A stretch of 64,000 nt of DNA from Sphingosinicella xenopeptidilytica (GCF_042676985.1 NZ_JBHTIK010000001.1:248001-312000); one strand, 5' to 3'; counted from the first letter of the stretch, positions 15,460-24,156 are shown. Numbers and translations are program-made. The notes: generated by a model not told the origin, from the sequence alone.

Positions 15460-17307
15460 ATGGAACGATTCGACGTACTCGTCATCGGGGCCGGGCATGC
15501 CGGTTGCGAGGCGGCGACTGCCGCCGCGCGCACGGGTGCGCGTACGTTGTTGGTAACGCCGGGCCGGGAAACCATCGGTGTCATGTCCTGCAACCCGGCG
15601 ATTGGCGGCCTCGGCAAGGGGCATATCGTTCGGGAGCTTGATGCGCTCGGCGGTGTCATGTCGGAAGCCGCTGACGCGGCGGCGATCCAGTACCGACTGC
15701 TCAATCGCCGCAAGGGGCCAGCGGTCCAGGGCCCCCGCGCGCAGGCCGACCGCAAGCTATATCGCCGCGCGATGCAGCAAGCGATCGATACCCAAAACGG
15801 TTTGCAGGTTCTGGAAGCGCGCGTTGACGATTTGCTCGTCGATGCGGACGGCCTATCCGGAGTCGTACTTTCAGACGGATCGGAAATCGCCGCGCGTGCG
15901 GTGGTGCTCACCACCGGCACCTTCCTTGGCGGGGTCATCCACGTTGGGGGTGATGTCCATGCCGGGGGACGCGTTGGCGAGGCATCGTCTGTCGCGCTCG
16001 CGCGCCGTCTACGCGACCTCGGCTTGCCGATGGCACGCCTCAAGACCGGAACGCCCGCGCGCCTCGACGGTCGGACGATCGACTGGACGCGTGTCGAGTG
16101 GCAGGAGGGAGATGAAGCGCCTTCCTTCTTCGCGGCCTCGACGCGCGCAGCGACGAATCCACAACTTAGCTGTGGCATCACGCGGACCAACGTCACCACG
16201 CACGACATCATCCGCCAGAACATTCAAAGCAGCGCAGTCTATAGCGGACGCATCGAAGGCACCGGCCCCCGCTATTGCCCGTCGATCGAAGACAAGGTGA
16301 TGCGCTTCGGCGATCGCGACGGGCACCAGGTCTTTCTGGAACCGGAGGGGCTCGATGATCCTCTCATCTATCCGAACGGCCTCTCCACTTCACTTCCCGT
16401 GGATGTGCAGCTGGCATTCCTGCGTACGCTCACCGGGTTGGAGCGCGTCGAGATCGCGCGGCCGGGCTATGCGATCGAGTATGACTATATCGATCCGCGC
16501 GCGCTTTCACGGACGCTCGAACTGCACGCGATCCCGCGCCTGTTTTTTGCTGGGCAGATCAATGGGACGACCGGCTACGAGGAGGCCGCGGGGCAGGGGC
16601 TGGTCGCTGGGCTGAACGCCGCGCGGGCGGCGCTGGGATTGGAAGAGGGCGGGTTCGATCGCGCCGAATCCTACATCGGCGTGATGATCGACGATCTCGT
16701 GACGCAGGGCGTAACCGAGCCCTACCGGATGTTCACCTCGCGCGCCGAGTATCGCCTGCACCTGCGCGCCGACAATGCCGATCAGCGACTCTCCGAAAAG
16801 GCGATCGCTCTCGGCCTGCTGGGCGGTGATCGTGCTCGCCTTTATCGCGAACGTGCCGAGGCGCTTGCGAAGGGGCGGGCGCTCCTCGAGGCGGCCCGCG
16901 CATCACCCGCCCACCTGCAGCGCTCGGGTCTCGCGGTACGTCAGGATGGCGTGACGCGGTCGGCGTTCGAATGGCTGCGTTTTCCCGATGTCGCGTGGAC
17001 CGACGCCGCAGCGGTCTGGCCCGAACTTTCCGATATTTCGGAGGCACACGCCGAGCAACTGCACACGGATGCGCGCTACGCTGTCTATCTGGAACGACAG
17101 TCCGACGAGATCGACGCCTTTCGTCGCGATGAGGCGCTGCGCCTGCCCCACGATCTCGACTATTCCGTGATCGGCGGCTTGTCGAACGAGATGATCGATC
17201 GCCTTAAGCGCGCTCGACCCGACAGCCTGGGTGCCGCTGCACGCGTCGCCGGTGTCACCCCCGCTGCCCTCACCGCACTGCTCCGCCATGTCAAACGCGC
17301 CGCCTGA
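15460..17307 (+). CDS. mnmG: tRNA uridine-5-carboxymethylaminomethyl synthesis enzyme MnmG
   Basis: 615 aa. The FAD-binding N-terminus is VIGAGHAGCEAATAAA; the family signatures GPRAQADRKLYRRAM, SCNPAIGGLGKGHIVREL and GQINGTTGYEEAAGQGL are present, as is the C-terminal helical domain that contacts MnmE. It supplies the FAD/NADH and aminomethyl chemistry for wobble uridine modification. Its stop codon lies 20 bp inside rsmG. The gene order mnmE-mnmG-rsmG-parA-parB is conserved near alphaproteobacterial origins. Confidence 0.97.
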   Translation: MERFDVLVIGAGHAGCEAATAAARTGARTLLVTPGRETIGVMSCNPAIGGLGKGHIVRELDALGGVMSEAADAAAIQYRLLNRRKGPAVQGPRAQADRKLYRRAMQQAIDTQNGLQVLEARVDDLLVDADGLSGVVLSDGSEIAARAVVLTTGTFLGGVIHVGGDVHAGGRVGEASSVALARRLRDLGLPMARLKTGTPARLDGRTIDWTRVEWQEGDEAPSFFAASTRAATNPQLSCGITRTNVTTHDIIRQNIQSSAVYSGRIEGTGPRYCPSIEDKVMRFGDRDGHQVFLEPEGLDDPLIYPNGLSTSLPVDVQLAFLRTLTGLERVEIARPGYAIEYDYIDPRALSRTLELHAIPRLFFAGQINGTTGYEEAAGQGLVAGLNAARAALGLEEGGFDRAESYIGVMIDDLVTQGVTEPYRMFTSRAEYRLHLRADNADQRLSEKAIALGLLGGDRARLYRERAEALAKGRALLEAARASPAHLQRSGLAVRQDGVTRSAFEWLRFPDVAWTDAAAVWPELSDISEAHAEQLHTDARYAVYLERQSDEIDAFRRDEALRLPHDLDYSVIGGLSNEMIDRLKRARPDSLGAAARVAGVTPAALTALLRHVKRAA

Positions 17308-17944
17308 GTCTCCCGAAGAGCAGCGCGCATGGTTTGCGCGGACGTTCAATGTTTCACGTGAAACATTGGCGAAGCTCGATATCTATGCCGAGTTGCTCAC
17401 CGAGTGGCAGACGAAGTTCAACCTCGTCGGGCCAGCGACGCTGCCGCACGTCTGGGTCCGTCACTTCGCCGATTCGGCGCAGCTTCTCCAGCTCACCGAG
17501 CGCGAAGGTGCTGCACATCGCCCGACCTGGCTCGATATCGGCAGCGGCGCGGGCTTCGCCGGAATGGTCATCGCGCTGATGACGGGTGATTCGGTCACGC
17601 TTGTCGATTCGATTCGCAAAAAGACGGTGTTCCTTGAAACCGTGCGCGACGCACTGGGATTGGAGCGAAACGTCAAGGTCTTGAATCAGCGCGTGGAATC
17701 GCTCGGTTCCGTCAAGTTCGACACGATCACTGCGCGTGCCTGCGCGCCGCTCGCGAAGCTGTTTGACTGGGGTGAACCCTATGCGGCAAAGTCCTGCACG
17801 TGGCTGTTGCTGAAAGGCGCGGCGGTTGAGGACGAGCTTGCGGAAGCCAGGCGCCGCTTCGTTTTCGAACATGAATTGATTCCCAGTCTTACCGATTCGC
17901 GGGGGCGGATCGTGCGGGCGCACAGTGTACGGAGGCGTCGGTGA
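17288..17944 (+). CDS. rsmG: 16S rRNA (guanine527-N7)-methyltransferase RsmG
   Basis: 218 aa from ATG 17288, overlapping mnmG by 20 bp. The SAM-binding domain has WLDIGSGAGFAGMVIAL and VTLVDSIRKKTVFLETV, then ITARACAPL, all typical of GidB/RsmG. It methylates G527 of 16S rRNA and its loss gives low-level streptomycin resistance. Residues NVSRET near position 21 are encoded by the third parS site, so this stretch of protein is constrained by DNA-level selection. Confidence 0.95.
   Translation: MSNAPPESPEEQRAWFARTFNVSRETLAKLDIYAELLTEWQTKFNLVGPATLPHVWVRHFADSAQLLQLTEREGAAHRPTWLDIGSGAGFAGMVIALMTGDSVTLVDSIRKKTVFLETVRDALGLERNVKVLNQRVESLGSVKFDTITARACAPLAKLFDWGEPYAAKSCTWLLLKGAAVEDELAEARRRFVFEHELIPSLTDSRGRIVRAHSVRRRR
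17350..17365. other. parS: parS centromere site 3, inside rsmG
   Basis: A perfect TGTTTCACGTGAAACA within the rsmG coding sequence, read in frame as Asn-Val-Ser-Arg-Glu-Thr. It lies 576 bp upstream of the parA start. Coding-region parS sites in gidB are known in other bacteria. Confidence 0.95.
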
Positions 17945-18723
17945 TCAGAATCGCGGTGGCAAATCAGAAGGGCGGTGTCGGCAAGACCACGACCGCCATC
18001 AACGTCGCGACGGCGATCGCCGCGACCGGGCGGCGTGTGCTGATCGTGGATCTTGATCCGCAGGGTAACAGCTCGACCGGCGTCGGGGTCGATCAGCACA
18101 CCCGCCAGCGCACGAGCTATGATGTGCTGATCGGTGCGTGCAGCGCAGAAGATGCTGTCGTTTCCACCGCGATCCCGCGCCTGTCGCTGATCCCTTCGAC
18201 GGTCGATCTGTCGGGCGCCGAGGTCGAACTCGTCGAGATGGAGGGCCGCATCCACCGCCTCGACGCCGCGCTCGAGGCGCCGGCGATGCAGGCCTACGAC
18301 TACATCATCATCGATTGCCCGCCGTCGCTCGGCATTCTGACGATGAACGCGATGGTCGCCGCGCAGTCTCTGCTCGTGCCGCTCCAGTGTGAGTTCTTCG
18401 CGCTTGAAGGCCTCAGCCAGCTTCTGAACACGGTGGAGCGCGTGCGCGCAGGGTACAATCAGCGGCTCAACATCATCGGTGTGGTGCTGACGATGTACGA
18501 CAAGCGCAACCGCCTCTCCGAACAGGTAGCCGCGGACGTGCGGGCGGTTCTCGGCAAGATCGTGTTCGAGACGATCATTCCGCGCAACGTCCGCCTGTCC
18601 GAGGCGCCGAGCCACGGGCTTCCCGCTCTTGTCTACGATCACCGCTGCGCCGGCTCCGAAGCCTATATCGATCTCTCCCGCGAGCTTCTGGGGCGGACCG
18701 AACCGCACGCGCGCGCCGCTTAA
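17941..18723 (+). CDS. parA: chromosome partitioning ATPase ParA
   Basis: 260 aa from a GTG start (GTGA overlap with rsmG), with GGAGG five bases upstream. It has the deviant Walker A NQKGGVGKTTTAINVA with signature Lys, the DLDPQGNSST switch region and the DYIIIDCPPSLG Walker B motif. It is a chromosomal ParA without the N-terminal HTH of plasmid type Ia proteins. It forms the nucleoid gradient that moves ParB-parS complexes. Confidence 0.96.
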   Translation: MIRIAVANQKGGVGKTTTAINVATAIAATGRRVLIVDLDPQGNSSTGVGVDQHTRQRTSYDVLIGACSAEDAVVSTAIPRLSLIPSTVDLSGAEVELVEMEGRIHRLDAALEAPAMQAYDYIIIDCPPSLGILTMNAMVAAQSLLVPLQCEFFALEGLSQLLNTVERVRAGYNQRLNIIGVVLTMYDKRNRLSEQVAADVRAVLGKIVFETIIPRNVRLSEAPSHGLPALVYDHRCAGSEAYIDLSRELLGRTEPHARAA

Positions 18724-18743
18724 TCCTTTGAAAGTACTGGTCC

Positions 18744-19661
18744 ATGTCTCAGCCTAAGCGTCCCACCGGCCTCGGCCGCGGCCTGTCCGCCCTGCTTGAG
18801 GAAATGGGGAGCGCCGCCTTGCCGCCGCGCACCGAAGCCGGGACAGCAGCGCCAGTGGTTCCGGCGGGCGACGCGGGCAGTAGCATGGGCGCGCAGATGC
18901 TCTCGATGGCGATGATCTCGCCGAACCCGAAGCAGCCGCGCCGCCGCTTCGACGAGACCGCGCAGGCCGAACTCATCGCCTCGGTGAAGCGTCAGGGCCT
19001 GCTCCAGCCGATCCTCGTGCGCCCGGTGGATGGCGGCCGTTTCGAGATTGTGGCGGGCGAACGCCGCTGGCGTGCGGCGCAGGCCGCGCAGCTCCACGAC
19101 GTGCCCGTGCTCGTCCGGCGCCTAACCGACGAAGAAGCGTTCGAGGTCGCGCTCGTCGAGAATATTCAGCGCCAGGATCTGAACGCGATCGAAGAGGCGG
19201 AAGGCTACAAGCGGCTGATCGACGACTACGGCCATACGCAGGAAGACATCGCCCGCATCGTCGGCAAGTCGCGCAGCCATGTCGCGAATCTCGTGCGCTT
19301 GCTCGATCTGCCGGATGACGTGCGCGACCTGCTGATCGATGGGCGGCTCACTATGGGTCACGCGCGCGCGCTGCTCACCGCGCCCGACCCCTCGGCGCTG
19401 GCGCGCGACGTCGTGCAGATGGGCCTCTCGGTGCGCGAGGTCGAGGCGCGGGCGAAGAAGCCGCGCGCACCTCGCAAGGCTGCGCCGCGCGAAGCGGCCC
19501 GCAGTGCCGATCTTGAATCGCTGGAAGGCCAGCTCGCCGAGCAGCTCGGCCTCCGTGTACGGCTCGAGTTCGATGGGGAAGGCGGAAAGCTGACGCTGTT
19601 CTACAGCGATCTCGATCAGCTCGACATGCTCTGCCAGCGGCTTTCGGGCGAGCGCTTCTGA
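18744..19661 (+). CDS. parB: chromosome partitioning protein ParB (CTPase, parS-binding)
   Basis: 305 aa. The N-terminus has the GLGRGLSALL motif that contacts ParA. The CTP-binding ParB/Srx domain includes NPKQPRRRFDE, LQPILVRP and GERRWRAAQ. The HTH domain (EDIARIVGKSRSHVANLVRLL) recognises parS, and the C-terminal dimerisation domain ends LDQLDMLCQRLSG. It begins 20 bp after parA. Its stop codon abuts dispersed repeat copy B. Confidence 0.96.
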   Translation: MSQPKRPTGLGRGLSALLEEMGSAALPPRTEAGTAAPVVPAGDAGSSMGAQMLSMAMISPNPKQPRRRFDETAQAELIASVKRQGLLQPILVRPVDGGRFEIVAGERRWRAAQAAQLHDVPVLVRRLTDEEAFEVALVENIQRQDLNAIEEAEGYKRLIDDYGHTQEDIARIVGKSRSHVANLVRLLDLPDDVRDLLIDGRLTMGHARALLTAPDPSALARDVVQMGLSVREVEARAKKPRAPRKAAPREAARSADLESLEGQLAEQLGLRVRLEFDGEGGKLTLFYSDLDQLDMLCQRLSGERF

Positions 19662-19708
19662 GCATCGTGCGGAAAAGTGGGAACCGGTTTTCCGCCAGGA
19701 ACGATGCG
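19661..19708. repeat. dispersed palindromic repeat, copy B
   Basis: About 48 bp starting on the last base of the parB stop codon, core GGAAAAGTGGGAACCGGTTTTCC, with GCATCGT / ACGATGC ends that can pair to form a hairpin. It is the reverse complement of copy C at 20292, apart from a few positions. Confidence 0.8.
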
Positions 19709-19720
19709 TCAACAAAGAGA

Positions 19721-19762
19721 TAGAGCGCGCGTCCTGCGTCTGATTTCGCGCAGCGCGCTCTA
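19721..19762. repeat. stem-loop between parB and mscL
   Basis: TAGAGCGCGC at 19721-19730 pairs perfectly with GCGCGCTCTA at 19753-19762, with a 22-nt loop. It directly follows repeat copy B, from which it is separated by an AACAAAGAGA stretch, and may be part of the same composite element. Confidence 0.6.
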
Positions 19763-19780
19763 ACAAAAGCCGGACATGAA

Positions 19781-19816
19781 AAAGGGCCGCGCGACGAGAC
19801 AGTCGCGCGGCCCTTT
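19781..19816. terminator. bidirectional intrinsic terminator between convergent parB and mscL
   Basis: A perfect 15-bp inverted repeat AAAGGGCCGCGCGAC / GTCGCGCGGCCCTTT around a 6-nt loop. Flanking A-rich sequence on the left and CTTTTG on the right give a U-tract in both directions. It lies between parB (rightward) and mscL (leftward). Confidence 0.88.
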
Positions 19817-19833
19817 GCTTTTGACAGTGAAGA

Positions 19834-20256
19834 CTATTTCTTCAGCGAATCCCGGATTTCGCGAAGCAGCAGCACCTCCTCGCTCGGGCCGGCAGGTGCT
19901 TCTTCCTTCTTCACGATCAGCTTGTTGGCCGTGCGCACGAGCAGGAAGATGATGAAGGCGAGGATCAGGAAGTTGATTGCGGCGGTGATGAAGGCACCGT
20001 AGCCGAGCATCGGCACGCCTGCTTCCTTGAGCGCCGCGTAGTCGGTCAGCGATCCCGCATAGCCTTCGGGCACGGCGCCGAGACGGATGAAGAGGCTCGA
20101 AAAATCGAGCCCGCCGAAGATCGCGCCGATCACGGGCATGATCACATCCTGTGTCAGCGAGGTGACGATGGTTCCGAATGCGCCGCCGATGATGACCGCG
20201 ACGGCGAGGTCAAGCACATTGCCCTTTGCAATAAAGGCCTTGAATTCATTCAACAT
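19834..20256 (-). CDS. mscL: large-conductance mechanosensitive channel MscL
   Basis: 140 aa from ATG 20256. It begins with MLNEFKAFIAKGNVLDLAVAVIIGGAFG, the N-terminal helix and pore-lining TM1. A periplasmic loop follows, then TM2 (AAINFLILAFIIFLLV) and a charged C-terminal helix ending LLREIRDSLKK. It is a pentameric emergency valve for hypo-osmotic shock. It is flanked on both sides by copies of the same dispersed repeat in inverted orientation. Confidence 0.96.
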   Translation of the reverse strand: MLNEFKAFIAKGNVLDLAVAVIIGGAFGTIVTSLTQDVIMPVIGAIFGGLDFSSLFIRLGAVPEGYAGSLTDYAALKEAGVPMLGYGAFITAAINFLILAFIIFLLVRTANKLIVKKEEAPAGPSEEVLLLREIRDSLKK

Positions 20257-20291
20257 TTTCAGTCCCCTTGCCTGCAATACATTTTCGTGGC

Positions 20292-20342
20292 CGCATCGTT
20301 CCTGGCGGAAAACCGCTTCCCACTTTTCCGCACGATGCTCTA
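20292..20342. repeat. dispersed palindromic repeat, copy C
   Basis: About 51 bp, core GGAAAACCGCTTCCCACTTTTCC, inverted relative to copy B. Its right end supplies the TAG stop codon of the TPM-domain gene at 20340, just as copy B starts on the parB stop codon. Confidence 0.8.
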
Positions 20343-21011
20343 AATTTCAATCAGCTTGTCCGGCAGTTCGTTGGGATTGCGTTCGCATGGCGGGAAGTGG
20401 GCCGAAAGCACGCCACCGCACAGTCCGATCGCCTTGATGAAACCTTCAGCAATCCTGCCGTCCCGAACCTCGGCGAGCAGCGCATCCAGCGCATCGCCCC
20501 ACACATCGTGCGCGACCTTCGCATAGATACCCTCGTCGGCAACGATCTCGGCGGCATGGTCTTCAAGCGACAGGAAGATGAGCACGCCGGTGCGGTCTTC
20601 GGTGACATGAATGCCATGCGAGAGGAAGCTCTCGACAGCCGCGCGGTGCACGGCGCTGCGCTGCAGCGACCGCGGGGTGAGCAGGTGCAGGACCGGCGGA
20701 ATGCGCACGACGAGGAACGCTGCGACGAAGAGCAGCGCTGAAAGCGAGGCATAGAGCGCGATGATGAGCCGCGGCGCGGGATGCCCGCCGTCGCTCCAGC
20801 CGCCGCTCGTGAACCACAGCGGATCGGGAATGCCGATCCAGAGCAGGAGCGGGGGCAGAACGATCGCGGCGAGCGCCGCCCATGCGAAGGGGACGGCGCG
20901 GTAATCGTCCGTGCGCTGCGTAACCACGCAGAAGATTTCGCCGGATGTCGTCTGTTCCGCTGACGTAATGGCGTCACTGATGCGGGCGTGTTCATCGTTG
21001 GTCAGCCGCAT
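20340..21011 (-). CDS. TPM-domain membrane protein
   Basis: 223 aa from ATG 21011, which overlaps the preceding stop (TGATG); a GTG one codon earlier is also possible. The N-terminal part (SGEIFCVVTQRTDDYRAVPFAWA) and later segment (GVLIFLSLEDHAAEIVADEGIYAKV) are the two halves of a TPM (Psb32-like) domain, interrupted by two membrane segments at about residues 45-60 and 82-103. It is the third gene of the lemA-TPM-TPM operon. Function is unknown; TPM proteins often pair with LemA. Confidence 0.82.
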   Translation of the reverse strand: MRLTNDEHARISDAITSAEQTTSGEIFCVVTQRTDDYRAVPFAWAALAAIVLPPLLLWIGIPDPLWFTSGGWSDGGHPAPRLIIALYASLSALLFVAAFLVVRIPPVLHLLTPRSLQRSAVHRAAVESFLSHGIHVTEDRTGVLIFLSLEDHAAEIVADEGIYAKVAHDVWGDALDALLAEVRDGRIAEGFIKAIGLCGGVLSAHFPPCERNPNELPDKLIEI

Positions 21012-21781
21012 CACCAGCTCCCGCTCGCACCGCCGCCGCCGAAGCTGCCGCCACCGCCGGAAAATCCGCCACCGCCGAACCCGCCCGAGGAACCGCCGCC
21101 CCAGCCCCCGCTACCCCAGCTGCCGCCACTCCCTGGTCCCCAGATGATGATGGGCCCGCCGCGCCCGCGCCGCCTTTTGCCGCCGAGCACGCCGCGCAGC
21201 ATCCAGAATACGAACCAGATGATGAGGATGGTGGGGATAAGCCCAAGCCCGTGCCGCGTCTCTTCCTGCCCCCGCTCGCGCGCGGCGATCAGGTTCGCGC
21301 GGGCTTCCTCGGGGGGAAGCGAGAGCTGCGCGACGATGGCGTCGGTGCCGGCAACGACGCCGCCTTCCATGTCACCCTCGCGGAAACGGGGCACGATCTG
21401 CCGGTTGATGATGACGGACGAGAGCGCGTCCGTCAGATAGCCTTCAAGGCCGTAGCCGACCTCGATGCGCACCTTGCGCTCGTTGGGCGCGACGATGAGC
21501 AGCGCGCCATTGTCATCCTCTTTCTGGCCGAGGCCCCAGTTGCGGCCGAGCCGGTAGCCGTAGTCCGCGATGTCGTATCCCTGCAGGTCGGGGATCGTGG
21601 CCACGACGAGCTGGCGTGTCGTCGTGTCTTCCAGCGTCTTCAGCTTTTCGGTGAGCGCGGCCTCGGTTTCAGGCGACAAGAGATCAGCGGCATCGACGAC
21701 GCGTCCCGAAAGCTTCGGGAACTCCTGCGCTGCCGCTGGGAACGCCAGCAACAGCGCGGCGAGGCACGCCAGCCAGCGCAT
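21011..21781 (-). CDS. YgcG-like TPM-domain protein with signal peptide and Gly-rich tail
   Basis: 256 aa. A cleavable signal peptide (residues 1-18, ending FPAAAQ) is followed by the TPM domain (GRVVDAADLLSPETEAAL, RQLVVATIPDLQGYDIADYGYRLGR, DNGALLIVAPNERKVRIEVGYGLEGYLTDA). One membrane helix (IPTILIIWFVFWML) then leads to a basic patch and a C-terminal tail of about 45 residues made almost entirely of Gly, Ser, Trp and Phe. This architecture is that of the YgcG family. It starts two bases after lemA ends. Confidence 0.88.
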   Translation of the reverse strand: MRWLACLAALLLAFPAAAQEFPKLSGRVVDAADLLSPETEAALTEKLKTLEDTTTRQLVVATIPDLQGYDIADYGYRLGRNWGLGQKEDDNGALLIVAPNERKVRIEVGYGLEGYLTDALSSVIINRQIVPRFREGDMEGGVVAGTDAIVAQLSLPPEEARANLIAARERGQEETRHGLGLIPTILIIWFVFWMLRGVLGGKRRRGRGGPIIIWGPGSGGSWGSGGWGGGSSGGFGGGGFSGGGGSFGGGGASGSW

Positions 21782-21783
21782 CT

Positions 21784-22365
21784 CTATTCGAAAGAGACGG
21801 TCGGCGCGGTTTCGGCTCCGGCGGTGGTGGCCTTGAAGGGCGTGATCGGCTCGGCGCCGTAGATGAACTTCGCCGCGATCAGGCTCGGGAAGGTGCGAAT
21901 CTCGGTGTTGTAGGCCTGTACCGACTGGTTGTAATCGCGCCGCGCGACGGTGATGCGGTTTTCTGTGCCTTCGAGCTGCGATTGCAGCGCGAGGAAATTC
22001 TCGTTCGATTTCAGGTCCGGATAGCGCTCGACGGTGACGAGCAGGCGGGAAAGCGCGCCCGAAAGCTGGTCCTGCGCGGCCTGGAAGCGCGCGACGGCGG
22101 CGGGGTCGGTGAGCTGGTCGGTGTTGATAGTCGTCTGCGTGGCGGAGGCGCGCGCCTGCGTGACCGCTTCGAGTACCTCGCGTTCCTGCGCGGCGAAACC
22201 CTTCACCGTGGCGACGAGGTTCGGGATCAGGTCCGCGCGCCGCTGATACTGGCTTTCCACTTCGGCCCACGCCGCCTTCACGGCCTCCTCGCGCGTCGGC
22301 ACGGTATTGATGCCGCACGCCGCGAGCGTCAGCGCGGCGAAAAGCGGGAGCAGGAACTTGCGCAT
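21784..22365 (-). CDS. lemA: LemA family lipoprotein
   Basis: 193 aa from ATG 22365. A lipobox LAAC at about residue 17 makes it a membrane-anchored lipoprotein. The remainder is helical with the LemA features WAEVESQYQRRADLIPNLVATVKGFAAQE, LLVTVERYPDLKSNENFLALQSQLEGTENRI and ARRDYNQSVQAYNTEIRTFPS. LemA proteins and TPM/YgcG proteins recur as neighbours; their joint role, perhaps in envelope maintenance, is not established. Confidence 0.92.
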   Translation of the reverse strand: MRKFLLPLFAALTLAACGINTVPTREEAVKAAWAEVESQYQRRADLIPNLVATVKGFAAQEREVLEAVTQARASATQTTINTDQLTDPAAVARFQAAQDQLSGALSRLLVTVERYPDLKSNENFLALQSQLEGTENRITVARRDYNQSVQAYNTEIRTFPSLIAAKFIYGAEPITPFKATTAGAETAPTVSFE

Positions 22366-22413
22366 CGGACGAACCCCTTCCGTATCAGTCAACTAATACA
22401 GGGCCCTTTTCGC

Positions 22414-24156
22414 TTATTCCGCCGCCATTAGCAACGGTTCCGCCTGCGGACCGCGCACGACGCGCCCGGGCCGTGCTGCCTGCACCGCGCCGTTCCGGAA
22501 GGTGACGGCGCCGGACTTGATCGTCGCGGTATACCCATCCGCCGTCTGCAGCAGCCGCTTGCCGCCCGCCGGGAGGTCGAATGCCAGCCACGGCTTGCCG
22601 AGCTTGAGCCGATCGAGATCGATGACGTTGAGATCGGCGAGATACCTCGGCGCGAGCAGCCCGCGATCGGCGAGGCCGTAGAGGAGGGCAGTATCCCGGC
22701 ACTGCCGTTTGATCGCGAGTTCGAGCGGGATGCGGCCGCGCGCGCGGCCCTTCACCCAGTGCGTCAGCAGGAAGGTGGGGGAGGCCGCGTCGCAGATCGT
22801 GCCGCAATGCGCGCCGCCGTCCGACAGCGAGATGACCGTGTCGTCGCGCTCCAGCAGGCCCTTCACGAAGTCGAGGTTGCCGTCCACGTAATTGAGGATC
22901 GGCAGATAGACGAAGCCCGTGCCATCTCCCTCCATCATGACGTCATAGGCCACCTCGGCCGGGCTCTTGCCGCTCGCCTTCGCGAGCGCGGCGAGGCTGC
23001 GTTCGGGTGCGGGCTCGTAGTCCGGCTCCTCGCCGAGCGGGAACTGCATCGTCCAGCCCTGCGTCACCAGCATGAACAGCGCCGCCGTGTCCGGGTGCGG
23101 CGGCGGCAGGTTGTCCTCGGCAAGCAGCTTTGCGCGGAACGCAGGGTCGCGCAGCGTCGCGAGCTGCTCGGCCCAAGGCTTGCCGGCGATCGCCTGCCAC
23201 GACGGGCGCATCACGAACGGGTGCACGGTGCCGCGCCATGCCATCAGCACGCCGGTGCCGCGCAGCGAGATCTGCGCGCGGATGTTGGCGCCGTCGTCGT
23301 TCGCGGCTTTCGTCGCGGCCATCTGGTCGGTCCAGTGCATGGCTTTGAGCGGTGATTGCAGCATGGCGAAGGTCACCGGCATCGCGGTTTCCTTCGACAG
23401 GCGCTTCATCCAGTCGAACTCGTTCCATTCGGGCATCAGGTCGGATGCCATTTCAAACACGCCGTGGCCGACGCGGCCCATCGCGCGGCCGATGCCGATC
23501 AGCTCCTCGGCGGTGGCGGTGGTGCCGGGCACAAGCTCGCCGTCCACGGACTTGTGGATCACGGTGCGCGAGGTCGAGAAGCCGAGCGCGCCGGCGCGCA
23601 GACCTTCTTCGACGATCCGGGACATCGCCTCGATCTCGTCCGCGGTCGGCGCTTCGTTCGCGGCGCCGCGTTCGCCCATCACATAGGCGCGCACGGCGCC
23701 GTGAGGCACGTGGCAGGCGACGTCGATGGTGCGCGGCAGGGCTTCGAGCGCGCCGAGGTACTCGGGAAAACTCTCCCAGTTCCATGTCATACCCTCGGCG
23801 AGCGCGGTGCCGGGAATGTCCTCGACGCCTTCCATCAGGCCGATCAGCCACTGGTGCCGGTCCGGCCGCGCGGGCGCGAAGCCGACGCCGCAGTTGCCCA
23901 TGATCACGGTGGTCACGCCGTGCCAGGCGGAAGGGGCCATGACGTCATCCCACGTCGCCTGCCCGTCGTAGTGCGTGTGGATGTCGACGAAGCCGGGCGT
24001 CACGATCTGGCCGGCCGCGTCGATTTCTTCGCGGCCTGCCTCGTTCACGTTGCCGACCGCGCTGATGCGGCCGTTGTCGATGGCGATGTCGCCGGTGAAC
24101 GGCGCGCCGCCGGTGCCGTCCACGATCGTTCCGCCGCGAATGACGATGTCGTGCAT
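22414..24156 (-). CDS. amidohydrolase, N-acyl-D-amino-acid deacylase family
   Basis: 580 aa. Urease-superfamily amidohydrolase: N-terminal DIVIRGGTIVDGTGGAPF, metal-binding PGFVDIHTHYDGQATWDDVMAPSAWHGVTTVIMGNCGVGFAP, and a late SLSDGGAHCGTICD with the conserved Asp/His. The final domain has RYLADLNVIDLDRL. The family includes D-aminoacylases and N-acyl-D-Glu/Asp deacylases and is often annotated loosely. It probably removes N-acyl groups from D-amino acids or related amides. A 48-bp gap separates it from lemA on the same strand. Confidence 0.85.
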   Translation of the reverse strand: MHDIVIRGGTIVDGTGGAPFTGDIAIDNGRISAVGNVNEAGREEIDAAGQIVTPGFVDIHTHYDGQATWDDVMAPSAWHGVTTVIMGNCGVGFAPARPDRHQWLIGLMEGVEDIPGTALAEGMTWNWESFPEYLGALEALPRTIDVACHVPHGAVRAYVMGERGAANEAPTADEIEAMSRIVEEGLRAGALGFSTSRTVIHKSVDGELVPGTTATAEELIGIGRAMGRVGHGVFEMASDLMPEWNEFDWMKRLSKETAMPVTFAMLQSPLKAMHWTDQMAATKAANDDGANIRAQISLRGTGVLMAWRGTVHPFVMRPSWQAIAGKPWAEQLATLRDPAFRAKLLAEDNLPPPHPDTAALFMLVTQGWTMQFPLGEEPDYEPAPERSLAALAKASGKSPAEVAYDVMMEGDGTGFVYLPILNYVDGNLDFVKGLLERDDTVISLSDGGAHCGTICDAASPTFLLTHWVKGRARGRIPLELAIKRQCRDTALLYGLADRGLLAPRYLADLNVIDLDRLKLGKPWLAFDLPAGGKRLLQTADGYTATIKSGAVTFRNGAVQAARPGRVVRGPQAEPLLMAAE

